In this document: piece after piece, positions 1 to 7,978 of the stretch | Position numbering within the stretch: position 1 is the stretch's first letter | Layout: each line of letters begins with the position of its first letter | DNA from: Flavobacteriaceae bacterium | GTDB taxonomy: Bacteria; Bacteroidota; Bacteroidia; Flavobacteriales; Flavobacteriaceae | DNA length: 12,352 nucleotides | Assembly (NCBI GenBank): GCA_013042255.1 | Contig: JABDQK010000063.1 | Location: 1-12,352 of the forward strand | Reading direction: 5' to 3' | Notes under the pieces: generated by a model | Seen by the model: only the letters and a program-made list of their open reading frames with translations | Database searches by the model: none | Told to the model about the DNA's origin: nothing | Translations under genes and position numbers: made by a program

Positions 1-518
1 AGGGGCATATAATTTTCCCAACAGATGAGGCCGCCCAATTTTCCTATTTCTGTCTCAAAAGTAACCAGGTCCTCACCTGAAGCTTCAGACCAGATCACCC
101 TTTCGGTACCTGTAGGTTTAATTTTACGATGCACTCCCAGCAGGCCGTTGGCAGGAGAGATATACAACATGGAGCAAAACAAACTCCCGTGCTCTGCAGA
201 TCGTTCTGTGATACCTACAACCAGGTACGTCTGATAGGCCCTGGAAAGTTCTTCAAGCCTTTTAAGGGCTTTTCCTTTAAGATCTACACTTTGGTCATGG
301 TATTCAGCATAGAGATCTTTGCCGGCTTCAGAACGTTTGCCTACGCTGGCTCCAAAGGTAAAACCGCGCGGGTAACCCGGAATAAATGACTCAGGAAAGA
401 CCATAAGCTGATAACCATTCCCGGCATTATCTGATAGGATAGATTCCATTTTATCCAGGGTTTTTTCCCTGTCAAAAAAAACCGGATAGTCCTGAACGAC
501 GCCAACTTTTACTTTCAT
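1..518 (-). CDS. Nitrilase (carbon-nitrogen hydrolase superfamily), N-terminal 172 residues, cut by the left window edge
   Basis: The minus-strand reading frame from the ATG at 516-518 stays open to base 1 and gives 172 residues beginning MKVKVGVVQD. It is the N-terminal half of a nitrilase-branch hydrolase, which converts nitriles to carboxylic acids and ammonia using a Glu-Lys-Cys triad. All three residues are visible: E43 in FPESFIPGYP, K132 in HRKIKPTGTER and C166 in GGLICWENYMP. The CWENYMP context and the long insert after FPES (GASVGKRSEAGKDLYAEYH) favour true nitrilases over omega-amidases or carbamoylputrescine amidases. Family members run about 300-340 residues, so roughly half is missing. 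It lies 64 bases downstream of mgtE on the same strand, with no Shine-Dalgarno sequence. The natural substrate cannot be told; cyanide-active relatives belong to the same branch. Confidence 0.9.
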   Translation of the reverse strand, partial: MKVKVGVVQDYPVFFDREKTLDKMESILSDNAGNGYQLMVFPESFIPGYPRGFTFGASVGKRSEAGKDLYAEYHDQSVDLKGKALKRLEELSRAYQTYLVVGITERSAEHGSLFCSMLYISPANGLLGVHRKIKPTGTERVIWSEASGEDLVTFETEIGKLGGLICWENYMP

Positions 519-543
519 AAGATTCGTTTTAAGTCAACCGGCA

Positions 544-570
544 TATTCCTTTAAACCTATTTAAAGAATA
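544..570. repeat. AT-rich imperfect inverted repeat (hairpin) between mgtE and the nitrilase gene
   Basis: The heptamer CTTTAAA (549-555) and its complement TTTAAAG (560-566) are separated by a 4-base loop, CCTA. The stem extends by four more pairs (544-547 with 567-570) if C548 bulges out. On the transcribed minus strand no U-rich tract follows the stem, so it is not a standard intrinsic terminator. It could be an mRNA processing site or a protein-binding site, or could arise by chance in AT-rich DNA. Confidence 0.4.
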
Positions 571-582
571 CCTATACTCATT

Positions 583-1935
583 TCAGATTCCCAACAGTAC
601 TTTGGCGATGGTAAAATAAATAAGGATGCCAAAGATATCATTGCTGGTGGTGATAAACGGGCCGGTGGCTATTGCCGGGTCAATACCTCGTTTATGGAGA
701 AACAAAGGGGTGAATGTACCTATTATTCCGGCTACAACTATGACGGTAATCAGTGAGATAGAAATGGCGAGTGCAGTAATAAAAGTTCCTTTCCATACCC
801 AGGTAAAAAAGAGAAGAACAATGGCAAGAATAACCCCATTGAGCAAGGCGAGCAACATCTCCTTCACCAATCTATTCCCTATGCTCCCTTTGAGATCATC
901 ATTGGCAAGACCCTGAACGATAATGGCACTAGATTGAACGCCTACATTTCCGGCCATGGCCGCAATTAAAGGTGTGAAAAAGAAAAGTATCGCATGTTTG
1001 CTGATCATCTCCTCAAAACCGCCCATGATAGCTGCTGCGCCCAGCCCTCCCAGCAGGCCTAAAAATAACCAGGGTAATCTGGCACGTGTAAGGATCCAAA
1101 TACTATCATCGGCTTCCACGTCCTGTGAGATACCTGCCGCCAACTGGTAGTCCTTTTCGGCTTCCTCCCTGATCACATCCACAATATCATCGATGGTAAT
1201 CCGACCTACAAGTCGGCCGATCTCATCTACCACCGGAATAGCTTCCAGGTCGTATTTAGACATGATTTTGGCCACTTCCTCTGGCTTCTCGTTTACATTT
1301 ACCGAGTCTACTTTGGGGATATAAACATTTTTAATCGGATTGGTCGTGGAGGTCGTCAACAGATCCTTAAGAGAAAGCCTTCCCTTTAGTTTTTCCTCGT
1401 CGTCAACTACATATATAGAATGTACACGGGTAACGTTTTCTGCCTGAGCCCTCATTTCCTTTACACAGCGCAGAACCGTCCAGTTTTCATTAACCTTCAC
1501 CAATTCCTTGGCCATAAGTCCACCTGCTGAATTCTCATCGTAGCGCAGAAGATCAACGATATTTCTGGCGTGTTCTTTATCTTCTATTTCTGAAATTACT
1601 TCCTGAATAATTTCCTTGGGAAGTTCTCCGACAATATCTGCTGCATCATCGGTATCCAGTTCTTCCAGTTCCTCGGCAATTTCTTTAGATGAGAGATTGT
1701 TAAGTATGGCTTCCCTGACGTCTTCGTCGAGTTCGGTAAGGACATCTGAGGTTTTGTCGCTGTCGAGGAGTTTAATAAGGTAGGTTGCCTGCTCTTCACT
1801 TAATTCATTGGCAATCTCCGCCACATCAGCAAAATGCACCTCCTTCATCAAATCGATCAGAGCATGCTCGCTTTGCGCATCGATCAGCTCAGTGATTTGG
1901 ATGAGAAGTTCTTCTGTGAGCTTAAAGGGTGTCAT
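583..1935 (-). CDS. mgtE: Magnesium transporter MgtE
   Basis: This 450-residue protein has the full MgtE plan and the usual length. It is a Mg2+-gated, Mg2+-selective channel/transporter of the inner membrane that works as a dimer. Residues 1-130 form the acidic helical N domain, with many Glu/Asp such as [19 protein letters not shown]. Residues about 135-260 are a pair of CBS domains ([23 protein letters not shown], then [24 protein letters not shown]) that sense cytosolic Mg2+. Residues about 285-450 are the membrane domain of five helices, including the conserved [18 protein letters not shown] and [14 protein letters not shown] followed by SNDIFG. D433 in that last motif matches the pore aspartate of the Thermus protein. 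The ATG at 1933-1935 lies inside the end of rsmA, a 14-base overlap in a different frame that suggests translational coupling. No Mg2+ riboswitch is visible, as there is no leader room. Confidence 0.97.
   Translation of the reverse strand: MTPFKLTEELLIQITELIDAQSEHALIDLMKEVHFADVAEIANELSEEQATYLIKLLDSDKTSDVLTELDEDVREAILNNLSSKEIAEELEELDTDDAADIVGELPKEIIQEVISEIEDKEHARNIVDLLRYDENSAGGLMAKELVKVNENWTVLRCVKEMRAQAENVTRVHSIYVVDDEEKLKGRLSLKDLLTTSTTNPIKNVYIPKVDSVNVNEKPEEVAKIMSKYDLEAIPVVDEIGRLVGRITIDDIVDVIREEAEKDYQLAAGISQDVEADDSIWILTRARLPWLFLGLLGGLGAAAIMGGFEEMISKHAILFFFTPLIAAMAGNVGVQSSAIIVQGLANDDLKGSIGNRLVKEMLLALLNGVILAIVLLFFTWVWKGTFITALAISISLITVIVVAGIIGTFTPLFLHKRGIDPAIATGPFITTSNDIFGILIYFTIAKVLLGI
1922..1935 (-). 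other. 14-base rsmA/mgtE coding overlap
   Basis: The last codons of rsmA (NDTL and a TAA stop at 1922-1924) overlap the first codons of mgtE (MTPFK, ATG at 1933-1935) in different frames. Ribosomes finishing rsmA would be at the mgtE start, so expression of the two is probably coupled. Confidence 0.9.
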
Positions 1936-2791
1936 TTGCTATCTTCTTCGTCAACGAAATAAATTCGGCAACTCCAAGTTGTTCCGGACGTCGGTCAAAG
2001 ATAGCATCTTCTTTTAGATTATCGGAGAGGTTGAAAATTTTTAAACTATTCCTAAGGGTCTTTCGCCTTTGGTTAAATGCGGTTTTAACGACCCTGAAAA
2101 ACAAGGCTTCATCGCAGTTGAGGTCCCTATTTTCCTTTCTGGTTAAGCGAAGAACGCCCGACTGAACTTTTGGAGGTGGGTCAAAGACCTCGGGGTGTAC
2201 CGTAAAAAGATATTCCGCGTCGTAAAAAGCCTGTACGAGAACAGAGAGGATGCCATAAGCCTTACTCCCTTCCTTCTCACAAATCCTCTTAGCGACTTCT
2301 TTTTGAAACATTCCTGAAAATTCCGGGATCTGATCCTTATATTCCAACATCCTGAAAACGATCTGAGTTGAAATATTGTAGGGAAAATTCCCGATGATAG
2401 CAAAGGGTCGGTCTCCGAAAATATCCCTGATATTGGCCTTGAGAAAATCGGCCTCTATCACTTTAAATGATTCCTCTCTCTCAAATAACTCGGGATGTTC
2501 GAGAGGAAAGCTATGATTGAGGTAAATGATAGAATCTGCATCGAGATCCATGGCCACAAGGTTGATATTTTTTTGAAGCAAGTACTTCGTCAAAACTCCT
2601 GTACCCGGTCCTATTTCAAGCACATTGTTATATCCATTAAGGGAAAGTGTCTCAGATATCTTCCTGGCGATCTCTTCATCTTTGAGAAAATGCTGTCCCA
2701 GATGTTTTTTTGCCTGAACCGGACTATCTCCCCGATCCCCTTTCCTGAATTTTTTCCTCGATTGTGAATGAGATCGGTTGCGTTTACCCAT
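1922..2791 (-). CDS. rsmA: 16S rRNA (adenine1518-N6/adenine1519-N6)-dimethyltransferase RsmA/KsgA
   Basis: It dimethylates two adjacent adenines in helix 45 of 16S rRNA with S-adenosylmethionine, late in 30S subunit assembly in the cytoplasm. The 289 residues include the start of the fold [11 protein letters not shown] (28-38), SAM motif [10 protein letters not shown] (57-65), the acidic ribose-binding segment AMDLDAD (80-86), IEADFL (112-117) and the catalytic motif IV NFPYNIS (135-141, usually NLPYNIS). Family segments [14 protein letters not shown] (203-216) and [13 protein letters not shown] (239-251) follow. The first 27 residues are an extra strongly basic tail ([20 protein letters not shown] and on). 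No ATG, GTG or TTG codon lies between the first ATG and the conserved core, so the tail appears genuine. It starts 15 bases after the DUF4286 gene ends and overlaps mgtE by 14 bases. Confidence 0.97.
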   Translation of the reverse strand: MGKRNRSHSQSRKKFRKGDRGDSPVQAKKHLGQHFLKDEEIARKISETLSLNGYNNVLEIGPGTGVLTKYLLQKNINLVAMDLDADSIIYLNHSFPLEHPELFEREESFKVIEADFLKANIRDIFGDRPFAIIGNFPYNISTQIVFRMLEYKDQIPEFSGMFQKEVAKRICEKEGSKAYGILSVLVQAFYDAEYLFTVHPEVFDPPPKVQSGVLRLTRKENRDLNCDEALFFRVVKTAFNQRRKTLRNSLKIFNLSDNLKEDAIFDRRPEQLGVAEFISLTKKIANDTL

Positions 2792-2806
2792 GAAAGTCTC
2801 TTGAAT

Positions 2807-3445
2807 TCAATATGTTTTTTCCGTATAAACCCAGGCCCTGATACCAGATGCGAGAGTTACTTCCTTTCTTTGATAAGCTTCCCCTTCGTAAGCATCTACG
2901 AGCTGTAGTTCTTCCTGACTAATAATATAGACAAAACCATTCACCCTCTCATTTTGATCTGCCGACTTTTGAATCGTGGGATAAAGGCCCCCAACCCTTT
3001 TAGCTGAGATGCTATGCGATTTTAAATAATCTTCTTCGCCCTTAAGCCCCCTTGAGAAAACCATCTTTTGAACTTCGGGATCCTGCAGGGTTCCATAAGC
3101 GAATAAATGGGTTGTGGCACTTTTGATCGGACCTTTTTCTATTGTGATCACTTGCAGTTCAGTCCTGAAGGCGACAAGGGCATTGCCAAAGCGTTGCACT
3201 GTTTTTTTTCTCAGGCGTTCAGCATCTTCCCTGTAATAAGCATCCAGGGTCTTCCTATCGCTCACCTTGTATTGCACGGAATACGTTATGCCTCCCATTT
3301 CTTCATCCACCAGGACTCGGGTCATGGTGGCCTCTATAAATTTGCCCGTTGCCAGAACTTCCGGGATATGCGTACTTTTCATCCATTCCAGCCATTGAAG
3401 GTGAACGGAATCTTCAACATTAATAGTGACATTATAAATTAGCAT
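2807..3445 (-). CDS. DUF4286 domain fused to a gamma-glutamylcyclotransferase-like (AIG2/GGACT-type) domain
   Basis: The 212 residues form two domains. Residues 1-103 (MLIYNVTINVEDSVHLQWLE up to FRTELQVITIE) match DUF4286, a small ferredoxin-like-fold family of unknown function found mainly in Bacteroidota, where it is usually a stand-alone protein of about 100 residues. Residues about 112-212 look like the gamma-glutamylcyclotransferase fold: the substrate-binding loop YGTLQ (117-121), a GGLYPTI segment (152-158), VNGFVYII (168-175) and the expected general acid/base E187 in LVDAYEGEAYQR. Enzymes of this fold release 5-oxoproline from gamma-glutamyl peptides or amines; the substrate here is unknown. 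No signal peptide is seen, so it is probably cytoplasmic. The gene sits between the TPR gene (30-base gap) and rsmA (15-base gap). The domain split is inferred from motifs by eye. Confidence 0.85.
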   Translation of the reverse strand: MLIYNVTINVEDSVHLQWLEWMKSTHIPEVLATGKFIEATMTRVLVDEEMGGITYSVQYKVSDRKTLDAYYREDAERLRKKTVQRFGNALVAFRTELQVITIEKGPIKSATTHLFAYGTLQDPEVQKMVFSRGLKGEEDYLKSHSISAKRVGGLYPTIQKSADQNERVNGFVYIISQEELQLVDAYEGEAYQRKEVTLASGIRAWVYTEKTY

Positions 3446-3475
3446 ATAATTCCTGATATTTTATTCGGAGACTCG

Positions 3476-5263
3476 TCAATTTATGATATCACCTCTGAGC
3501 ATCCTGAAATTCTTACGGGCTTGTGGGAAGAAATAGCTATCCTGGTAATTGTATAAGATCTTTTCGTAATGGTATTTTGCTTTTTCAGGTTGATTCAATG
3601 TTTCTCTGAACAACTCACCCATGGCAAAATGTGCATCATCAGCAAGGATATCGTCAGCATAAAATTCTAAAATCTTAGTATAATTAAAAAGCGCGGAATC
3701 ATAGTTGCCTGCCTTTACAAGAAGTTCGGCCTGTTTTAAAAGGGCTTCATCTTCAATTTTTTCTCCTTTGTGTTGTTGCAGGATTTCCTCAAGTACGGCT
3801 ACGGCTTCTTCATTTTTGTTTTGATATGCAAGCAAGTCGGCCTTTGCGTATTTCTTCAGGGCAGTCTGTGTGGAATCTTCAAAGGAATTATCTGATATCA
3901 ACAGACTCAATTGCATAGCGTCATTTGCGATAAGTTGAGATGTGGAACCCCTCAATACTTTTAATTGAGTAAGTGCCCAATCAAAATCTCCTTTATAGAA
4001 ACTGGTCTGGGCAACTTTAAAGCGTGCTTCCTGTCCAAGTACGTCATTTTTGAGGTTTTTCTGTATTTGCGAAAAATATATAAGGGCCTCATTAAATTTC
4101 TGGTCGAATACCAGAATGTCCCCCAATGCCATTTTTATATATGCTTCCCCGTATTTAGCCATGGGAAGTTCGAGTGATTTTTTTAGGATAGGAATGGCTT
4201 TTCCGGATTCATTTTTTCTAAAGGTGAGGAAGTTGGCATAGGCAACTTGTAATTGAAGCGTATTGGGTTGATATCCGTATTCGGAAACCAGTTCCTGGTA
4301 TTGCTTATCAATTCCCGGATAATCTTTTTCAGAGCTTGTGATAAGTTCGATATCCAACAGATTGAGTTGTGCATTAAGTCGCGTAACCTGGTCTGTGCTG
4401 TTCTTTTCGATATACCGGAAGATATCGACAGCAATTTGGGGAGCCTGGTTTTCCAGTGCACTGGCGCCAAGTGCCTCCAGTCTTTCCATGGAAACTTCTC
4501 CGGTTCGTTTATAGATAGCTTTTTCCTGGATAAAAGCGTAGTTGAATTGTTTTTGCTGTACAAACAACCAACTCAACAATTCGTTCCATAAGACAGATGG
4601 TTCCTTTTGCGCCTTTTTGAGAGCTACCTCCCTTAATAACTGATTATTTTCATTATTGGGATCCTCGGTGATAAAATCACTTATCCTTCCTATGACATTG
4701 CCCAGGGTAGATCTGCCATTACCCAATAGCTCCATATAGGCCTCAAACATCTGTTTTATCTTACCCTGTTCCCCGTAGATAAGTGCGATCTGGAAGTAAT
4801 AATCGAGCTGTGGATTTAATTCCATAGCCCTTTCAAAAGCCTTAAGAGCATAATCTAATAAAGCAAATCGCTGAAAACCAACACCTATTCCATATCCGTA
4901 ATTGGGGTTTTTTTCGATTGCGGCAAGGGCCTTGTCATAGTATTCCCCGGCTAATGCAATCTTATCCTGCAAACGGTAATTATACCCTAGTTCAATATAA
5001 ATGGTGGGGTAAGCACTGCCAGAATCTAACCTGTTGAGGAGAAAAGATTCTGCCTTGTCATAGGCCTCCAGTTGCTGGTAACATCGAACCATGCTTTCTG
5101 CAAAGTCCATCCTTCTCGGATTCTCAGCTACGAGTCTTTCATAAAATACAAGGGCTTTTTCATATTCTCCGTCATTAAAATACTGTTTAGCCAGAAAATC
5201 GTCCTGACTCAACAGGGGAAGAGAAGCGACAAAGCACAACCAGAAAATAATGGCTTTCATCAT
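3476..5263 (-). CDS. Secreted tetratricopeptide-repeat protein
   Basis: The 595-residue protein begins with a signal peptide (MMKAIIFWLCFVASLPLLSQ), probably cut near residue 20, with no convincing lipobox, so it should be periplasmic or envelope-associated. TPR-type helix pairs are clear at residues 25-121 (YFNDGEYEKALVFYERLVAENP is the first), about 130-180, about 370-440 and 505-585; the middle is helical and more diverged. The C-terminal repeats (DDAHFAMGELF, then EKAKYHYEKILYNYQDS) resemble the BamD/YbgF-type repeats that scaffold envelope complexes. It closes with a conserved-looking tail, FPQARKNFRMLRGDIIN. Two adjacent ATGs (5261-5263 and 5258-5260) can both start it. The position between serS and the DUF4286 gene is typical of flavobacteria, but I know of no defined function. 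TPRs imply a binding or scaffolding role, not catalysis. Confidence 0.88.
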   Translation of the reverse strand: MMKAIIFWLCFVASLPLLSQDDFLAKQYFNDGEYEKALVFYERLVAENPRRMDFAESMVRCYQQLEAYDKAESFLLNRLDSGSAYPTIYIELGYNYRLQDKIALAGEYYDKALAAIEKNPNYGYGIGVGFQRFALLDYALKAFERAMELNPQLDYYFQIALIYGEQGKIKQMFEAYMELLGNGRSTLGNVIGRISDFITEDPNNENNQLLREVALKKAQKEPSVLWNELLSWLFVQQKQFNYAFIQEKAIYKRTGEVSMERLEALGASALENQAPQIAVDIFRYIEKNSTDQVTRLNAQLNLLDIELITSSEKDYPGIDKQYQELVSEYGYQPNTLQLQVAYANFLTFRKNESGKAIPILKKSLELPMAKYGEAYIKMALGDILVFDQKFNEALIYFSQIQKNLKNDVLGQEARFKVAQTSFYKGDFDWALTQLKVLRGSTSQLIANDAMQLSLLISDNSFEDSTQTALKKYAKADLLAYQNKNEEAVAVLEEILQQHKGEKIEDEALLKQAELLVKAGNYDSALFNYTKILEFYADDILADDAHFAMGELFRETLNQPEKAKYHYEKILYNYQDSYFFPQARKNFRMLRGDIIN

Positions 5264-5315
5264 GGGTCTTTCTCAAAGGTAACCTAATCACGTAAGAAAA
5301 ACTACCAAGGAAATC

Positions 5316-6587
5316 TTAATCTATAATCTCAAAACCGGTGTACGGCACTAAAACTTTTGGGACTTTGATGCCATTTTTAGTCTGACAATTTTCGAGTATT
5401 CCGGCCAGTACCCTCGGGAGAGCCAAAGAGCTACCATTCAGGGTATGAGCTAATTGAGTCTTTCCGTTTTTGTCTTTGAACCTGAGCTTTAGCCGATTAG
5501 ACTGATAGTTTTCAAAGTTAGACACTGAGCTTATCTCCAGCCATTTATCCTGAGCAGTGGAGAACACCTCAAAATCGTAAGTGAGTGCTGAAGTAAAGCC
5601 CAGATCTCCTCCGCAGAGTCGAAGAATTCGGTATGGAAGTTCCAGTTCACGAAGAATCTTCTGAACGTGTTTTACCATTTCATCAAGGGCTTTGTAGGAA
5701 TTTGATGGCTCTTCCACTCGTACTATTTCCACTTTGTCGAATTGGTGTAATCGGTTCAGTCCTCGCACATGGGCGCCGTAACTACCTGCTTCCCTTCTGA
5801 AACAAGGGGTGTATCCGGTATATCGTACTGGAAGTTCTTTATAACTCAGGATGGTGTCACGGAGAATATTGGTTACAGGGACTTCTGCCGTCGGGATGAG
5901 ATACAGGTCGTCGGCGGTCACATGATACATCTGCCCTTCCTTATCCGGAAGCTGTCCGGTGCCAAATCCTGAAGCGGCATTCACCAGATGGGGAACCTGC
6001 ATTTCCTGATATCCGGCTTCGGTATTTTTGTCGAGGAAATAGGAAATCAGGGCACGCTGAAGGCGGGCACCTTTCCCCTTGTAAACCGGAAAACCAGCTC
6101 CGGTGATCTTTACCCCAAGTTCAAAATCAATTATATCGTATTTTTTTGCTAGCTCCCAATGAGGAAGTGCCCCTTCAAACAATTCAGGTATTTCCCCTTC
6201 CCGCATTATCTCTTCGTTGTCATCCTCAGAACTACCGGCAGGAACCAATTCGTGAGGAATATTGGGGATGAGAAAGAGGGCCTGGTCAAGGGCTGAGACA
6301 ACCTCATTGAGCTCCTCACTTAATTTTTTTGAATCTTCCTTAATTTGGATGGTCTGTTCTTTGAGCACCTTGGCTTCCTGAGCTTTGCCTGATTTAAAAA
6401 GGTTTCCGATTTCTTTGGAAAGAGAATTTAATTGAGCCAGGGTACTATCCATCTGAGTTTGGATAGCCCGTCTTTTTTCGTCCAATTCGGATACCTGGTT
6501 GAGTAAAGGTTCCGCGTCCAGGTTTCTTTTTTTCAGGGCAGTAATAAGTTGCTCCTTGTTTTCTCTTATGGCCTGTAATACTAGCAT
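5316..6587 (-). CDS. serS: Seryl-tRNA synthetase
   Basis: This cytoplasmic class II aminoacyl-tRNA synthetase charges tRNA-Ser (and tRNA-Sec where present) with serine. At 423 residues it has the usual bacterial length. Residues 1-110 form the antiparallel coiled-coil arm that grips the long variable arm of tRNA-Ser (many Leu/Lys/Glu heptads, such as LDEKRRAIQTQMDSTLAQLN). The catalytic domain shows TAEVP (233-237), which contacts the serine, motif 2 (TPCFRREAGSYGAHVRGLNR, 260-279, then LHQFDKVEIV), and motif 3 (AHTLNGSSLALPRVLAGILE, 380-399) with the ATP-binding R392. In motif 3, Leu-Pro-Arg replaces the Val-Gly-Arg seen in E. coli, which I take as the common Bacteroidota form. It starts 29 bases after the HTTM gene and lies 52 bases ahead of the TPR gene, so it is probably co-transcribed. 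No T-box or other leader is visible. Confidence 0.98.
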   Translation of the reverse strand: MLVLQAIRENKEQLITALKKRNLDAEPLLNQVSELDEKRRAIQTQMDSTLAQLNSLSKEIGNLFKSGKAQEAKVLKEQTIQIKEDSKKLSEELNEVVSALDQALFLIPNIPHELVPAGSSEDDNEEIMREGEIPELFEGALPHWELAKKYDIIDFELGVKITGAGFPVYKGKGARLQRALISYFLDKNTEAGYQEMQVPHLVNAASGFGTGQLPDKEGQMYHVTADDLYLIPTAEVPVTNILRDTILSYKELPVRYTGYTPCFRREAGSYGAHVRGLNRLHQFDKVEIVRVEEPSNSYKALDEMVKHVQKILRELELPYRILRLCGGDLGFTSALTYDFEVFSTAQDKWLEISSVSNFENYQSNRLKLRFKDKNGKTQLAHTLNGSSLALPRVLAGILENCQTKNGIKVPKVLVPYTGFEIID

Positions 6588-6616
6588 TGAACTTTATTTA
6601 AGGCACAAATTTACGC

Positions 6617-7978
6617 TTAATTAGCGAAATTTGAGGATGGGCCCGGTAATGATTTTGCTGAGGTATCCAAAGCAGAAGGAAGGATCCAATGATGGTGTTT
6701 AAAGGGGCGCCACTCTTCAGCAGCAAGATCAACTGTGGAGTCGATAAAAGGTTGCAGGGGACGGCCATTAATACTCACCCTCGCCCTGGCATAAACGGAT
6801 ATGTTTTGCCCTTGTTCAGCGTATTCCTGCTTTAAAAATTGGGCAAACTGCCAGATATAATCGGGATAGCAGGAAACCTTCTCCATTTGCTTGCGACTCA
6901 GGTAGAGTCCGGGAGAAATAATTGTTGCCTCGCCTGTGTCTTTGTTTACAACCGAATATTTAATAATTCCTGCCCTGGTTCTCAGCATCATTCTCCAGCT
7001 CATTCTGTGGCCTTCCTCCGTCCAAAGGACGTCACCAGGTATAAAATAATGTCTCAGGGGTAAGGCGATTTGTAAAATGAAATAAATCCCGAGTCCGGCA
7101 ATAAGAATGTTCTTGTATCGGGGGAGCTGTACCTCGTAGGCGTTATACAGTTCCTTCTTTTTGAGGAAAATATTTCGGATCTGCCCGGGAGGAAAGAAAA
7201 AGACGGTAAAGGCAAGTGCCAGGTAAGGAAAAATACCGATCTGAAATACAATGGAATTAAAAAGATGAAAGAACAGAGAGAAATAAAAAGCCAGTTTTCT
7301 TGTCGGTTTCCACAATAAAGCCGGAACGATCAGCAGGTCGAAAAGAATACCTATGATTGCGATGGCTGAGTGCACCCAGGGTTGCTGCAGTGCATCCCCG
7401 ATAAGGGGATAGGCCGCTTTACCTTTCATCAGGATGGCAATAATAGACAAATCGAGCCAGTCTCCATATAGCTTTGCAAGGGCCGCATAGGTGTAAACAA
7501 TAAAAAGCTGAAAAATGATGGTCCACTTTACCCAGCCGGGCATGTGTATGGAAACACGGGAGGGGTCAAGCTTAGTATCCAGGGAGGCATATCGATTAGC
7601 CGGGAGGAAACACATTATAAAAGAAATGAGGATCAACAGGTAATAATGATTGTTATATGCTGTTTTTTGCATGAGGTATACCGCCGTCCACAGAATGGTA
7701 AAAAGGATGATGCTCGTCCTGTATTTATAACCAAGGGCGATAAAAATCCCCAAAAGACCCATGAAAATGAAGTAGAAGTACATCCAATTTCCCGGAAGGG
7801 GTTGAAGCCATTCAAAACCTATAAAGGTAAAGGTAAATGAAGGCTCGATGAGGGTTCTTTTCACCCATCCTGTGAGGATTGCTCCAAAACTTTCAAGGCT
7901 GATCAGGATGCCAAAAAATATCCGGAATACAATAAGAGAGCTATTGTCTATCCGCTTAAAAAGCAACTGCTGTAACAT
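6617..7978 (-). CDS. HTTM-domain membrane protein, vitamin K-dependent gamma-carboxylase-like
   Basis: This 453-residue inner-membrane protein has about eight hydrophobic segments between residues 14 and 310 and a soluble C-terminal part. It belongs to the HTTM family, whose animal member carboxylates glutamates using reduced vitamin K epoxidation. Visible family signatures are TAYNNHYYL (106-114, with H111), YAALAKLYGDW (164-174) with K169 matching the proposed catalytic-base Lys of the KLDADW motif in human GGCX, HLFNSIVFQIGIFPY (238-252), and the C-terminal WTEEGHRMSWRMMLRTR (319-335). A Leptospira homologue was reported to epoxidise vitamin K without clear protein carboxylation, so the activity here is open. 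Flavobacteria make menaquinone, a possible cofactor. The ATG directly follows the ribF stop codon with zero spacing, implying coupled translation. Confidence 0.87.
   Translation of the reverse strand: MLQQLLFKRIDNSSLIVFRIFFGILISLESFGAILTGWVKRTLIEPSFTFTFIGFEWLQPLPGNWMYFYFIFMGLLGIFIALGYKYRTSIILFTILWTAVYLMQKTAYNNHYYLLILISFIMCFLPANRYASLDTKLDPSRVSIHMPGWVKWTIIFQLFIVYTYAALAKLYGDWLDLSIIAILMKGKAAYPLIGDALQQPWVHSAIAIIGILFDLLIVPALLWKPTRKLAFYFSLFFHLFNSIVFQIGIFPYLALAFTVFFFPPGQIRNIFLKKKELYNAYEVQLPRYKNILIAGLGIYFILQIALPLRHYFIPGDVLWTEEGHRMSWRMMLRTRAGIIKYSVVNKDTGEATIISPGLYLSRKQMEKVSCYPDYIWQFAQFLKQEYAEQGQNISVYARARVSINGRPLQPFIDSTVDLAAEEWRPFKHHHWILPSALDTSAKSLPGPSSNFAN

Noticed and set aside
25..389. Two overlapping plus-strand open frames (25-234 and 129-389)
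   Set aside because: Both lie opposite the nitrilase frame, which shows a complete catalytic triad. Their translations resemble no family and they have no start context.
544..570. Intrinsic terminator after mgtE
   Set aside because: The stem is AT-rich and is not followed by a U-rich run on the minus strand, so it does not look like a standard terminator.
3107..3442. Plus-strand open frame of 111 codons opposite the DUF4286-GGCT gene
   Set aside because: It is antisense to a gene with recognisable domains, and its translation is low in recognisable structure.
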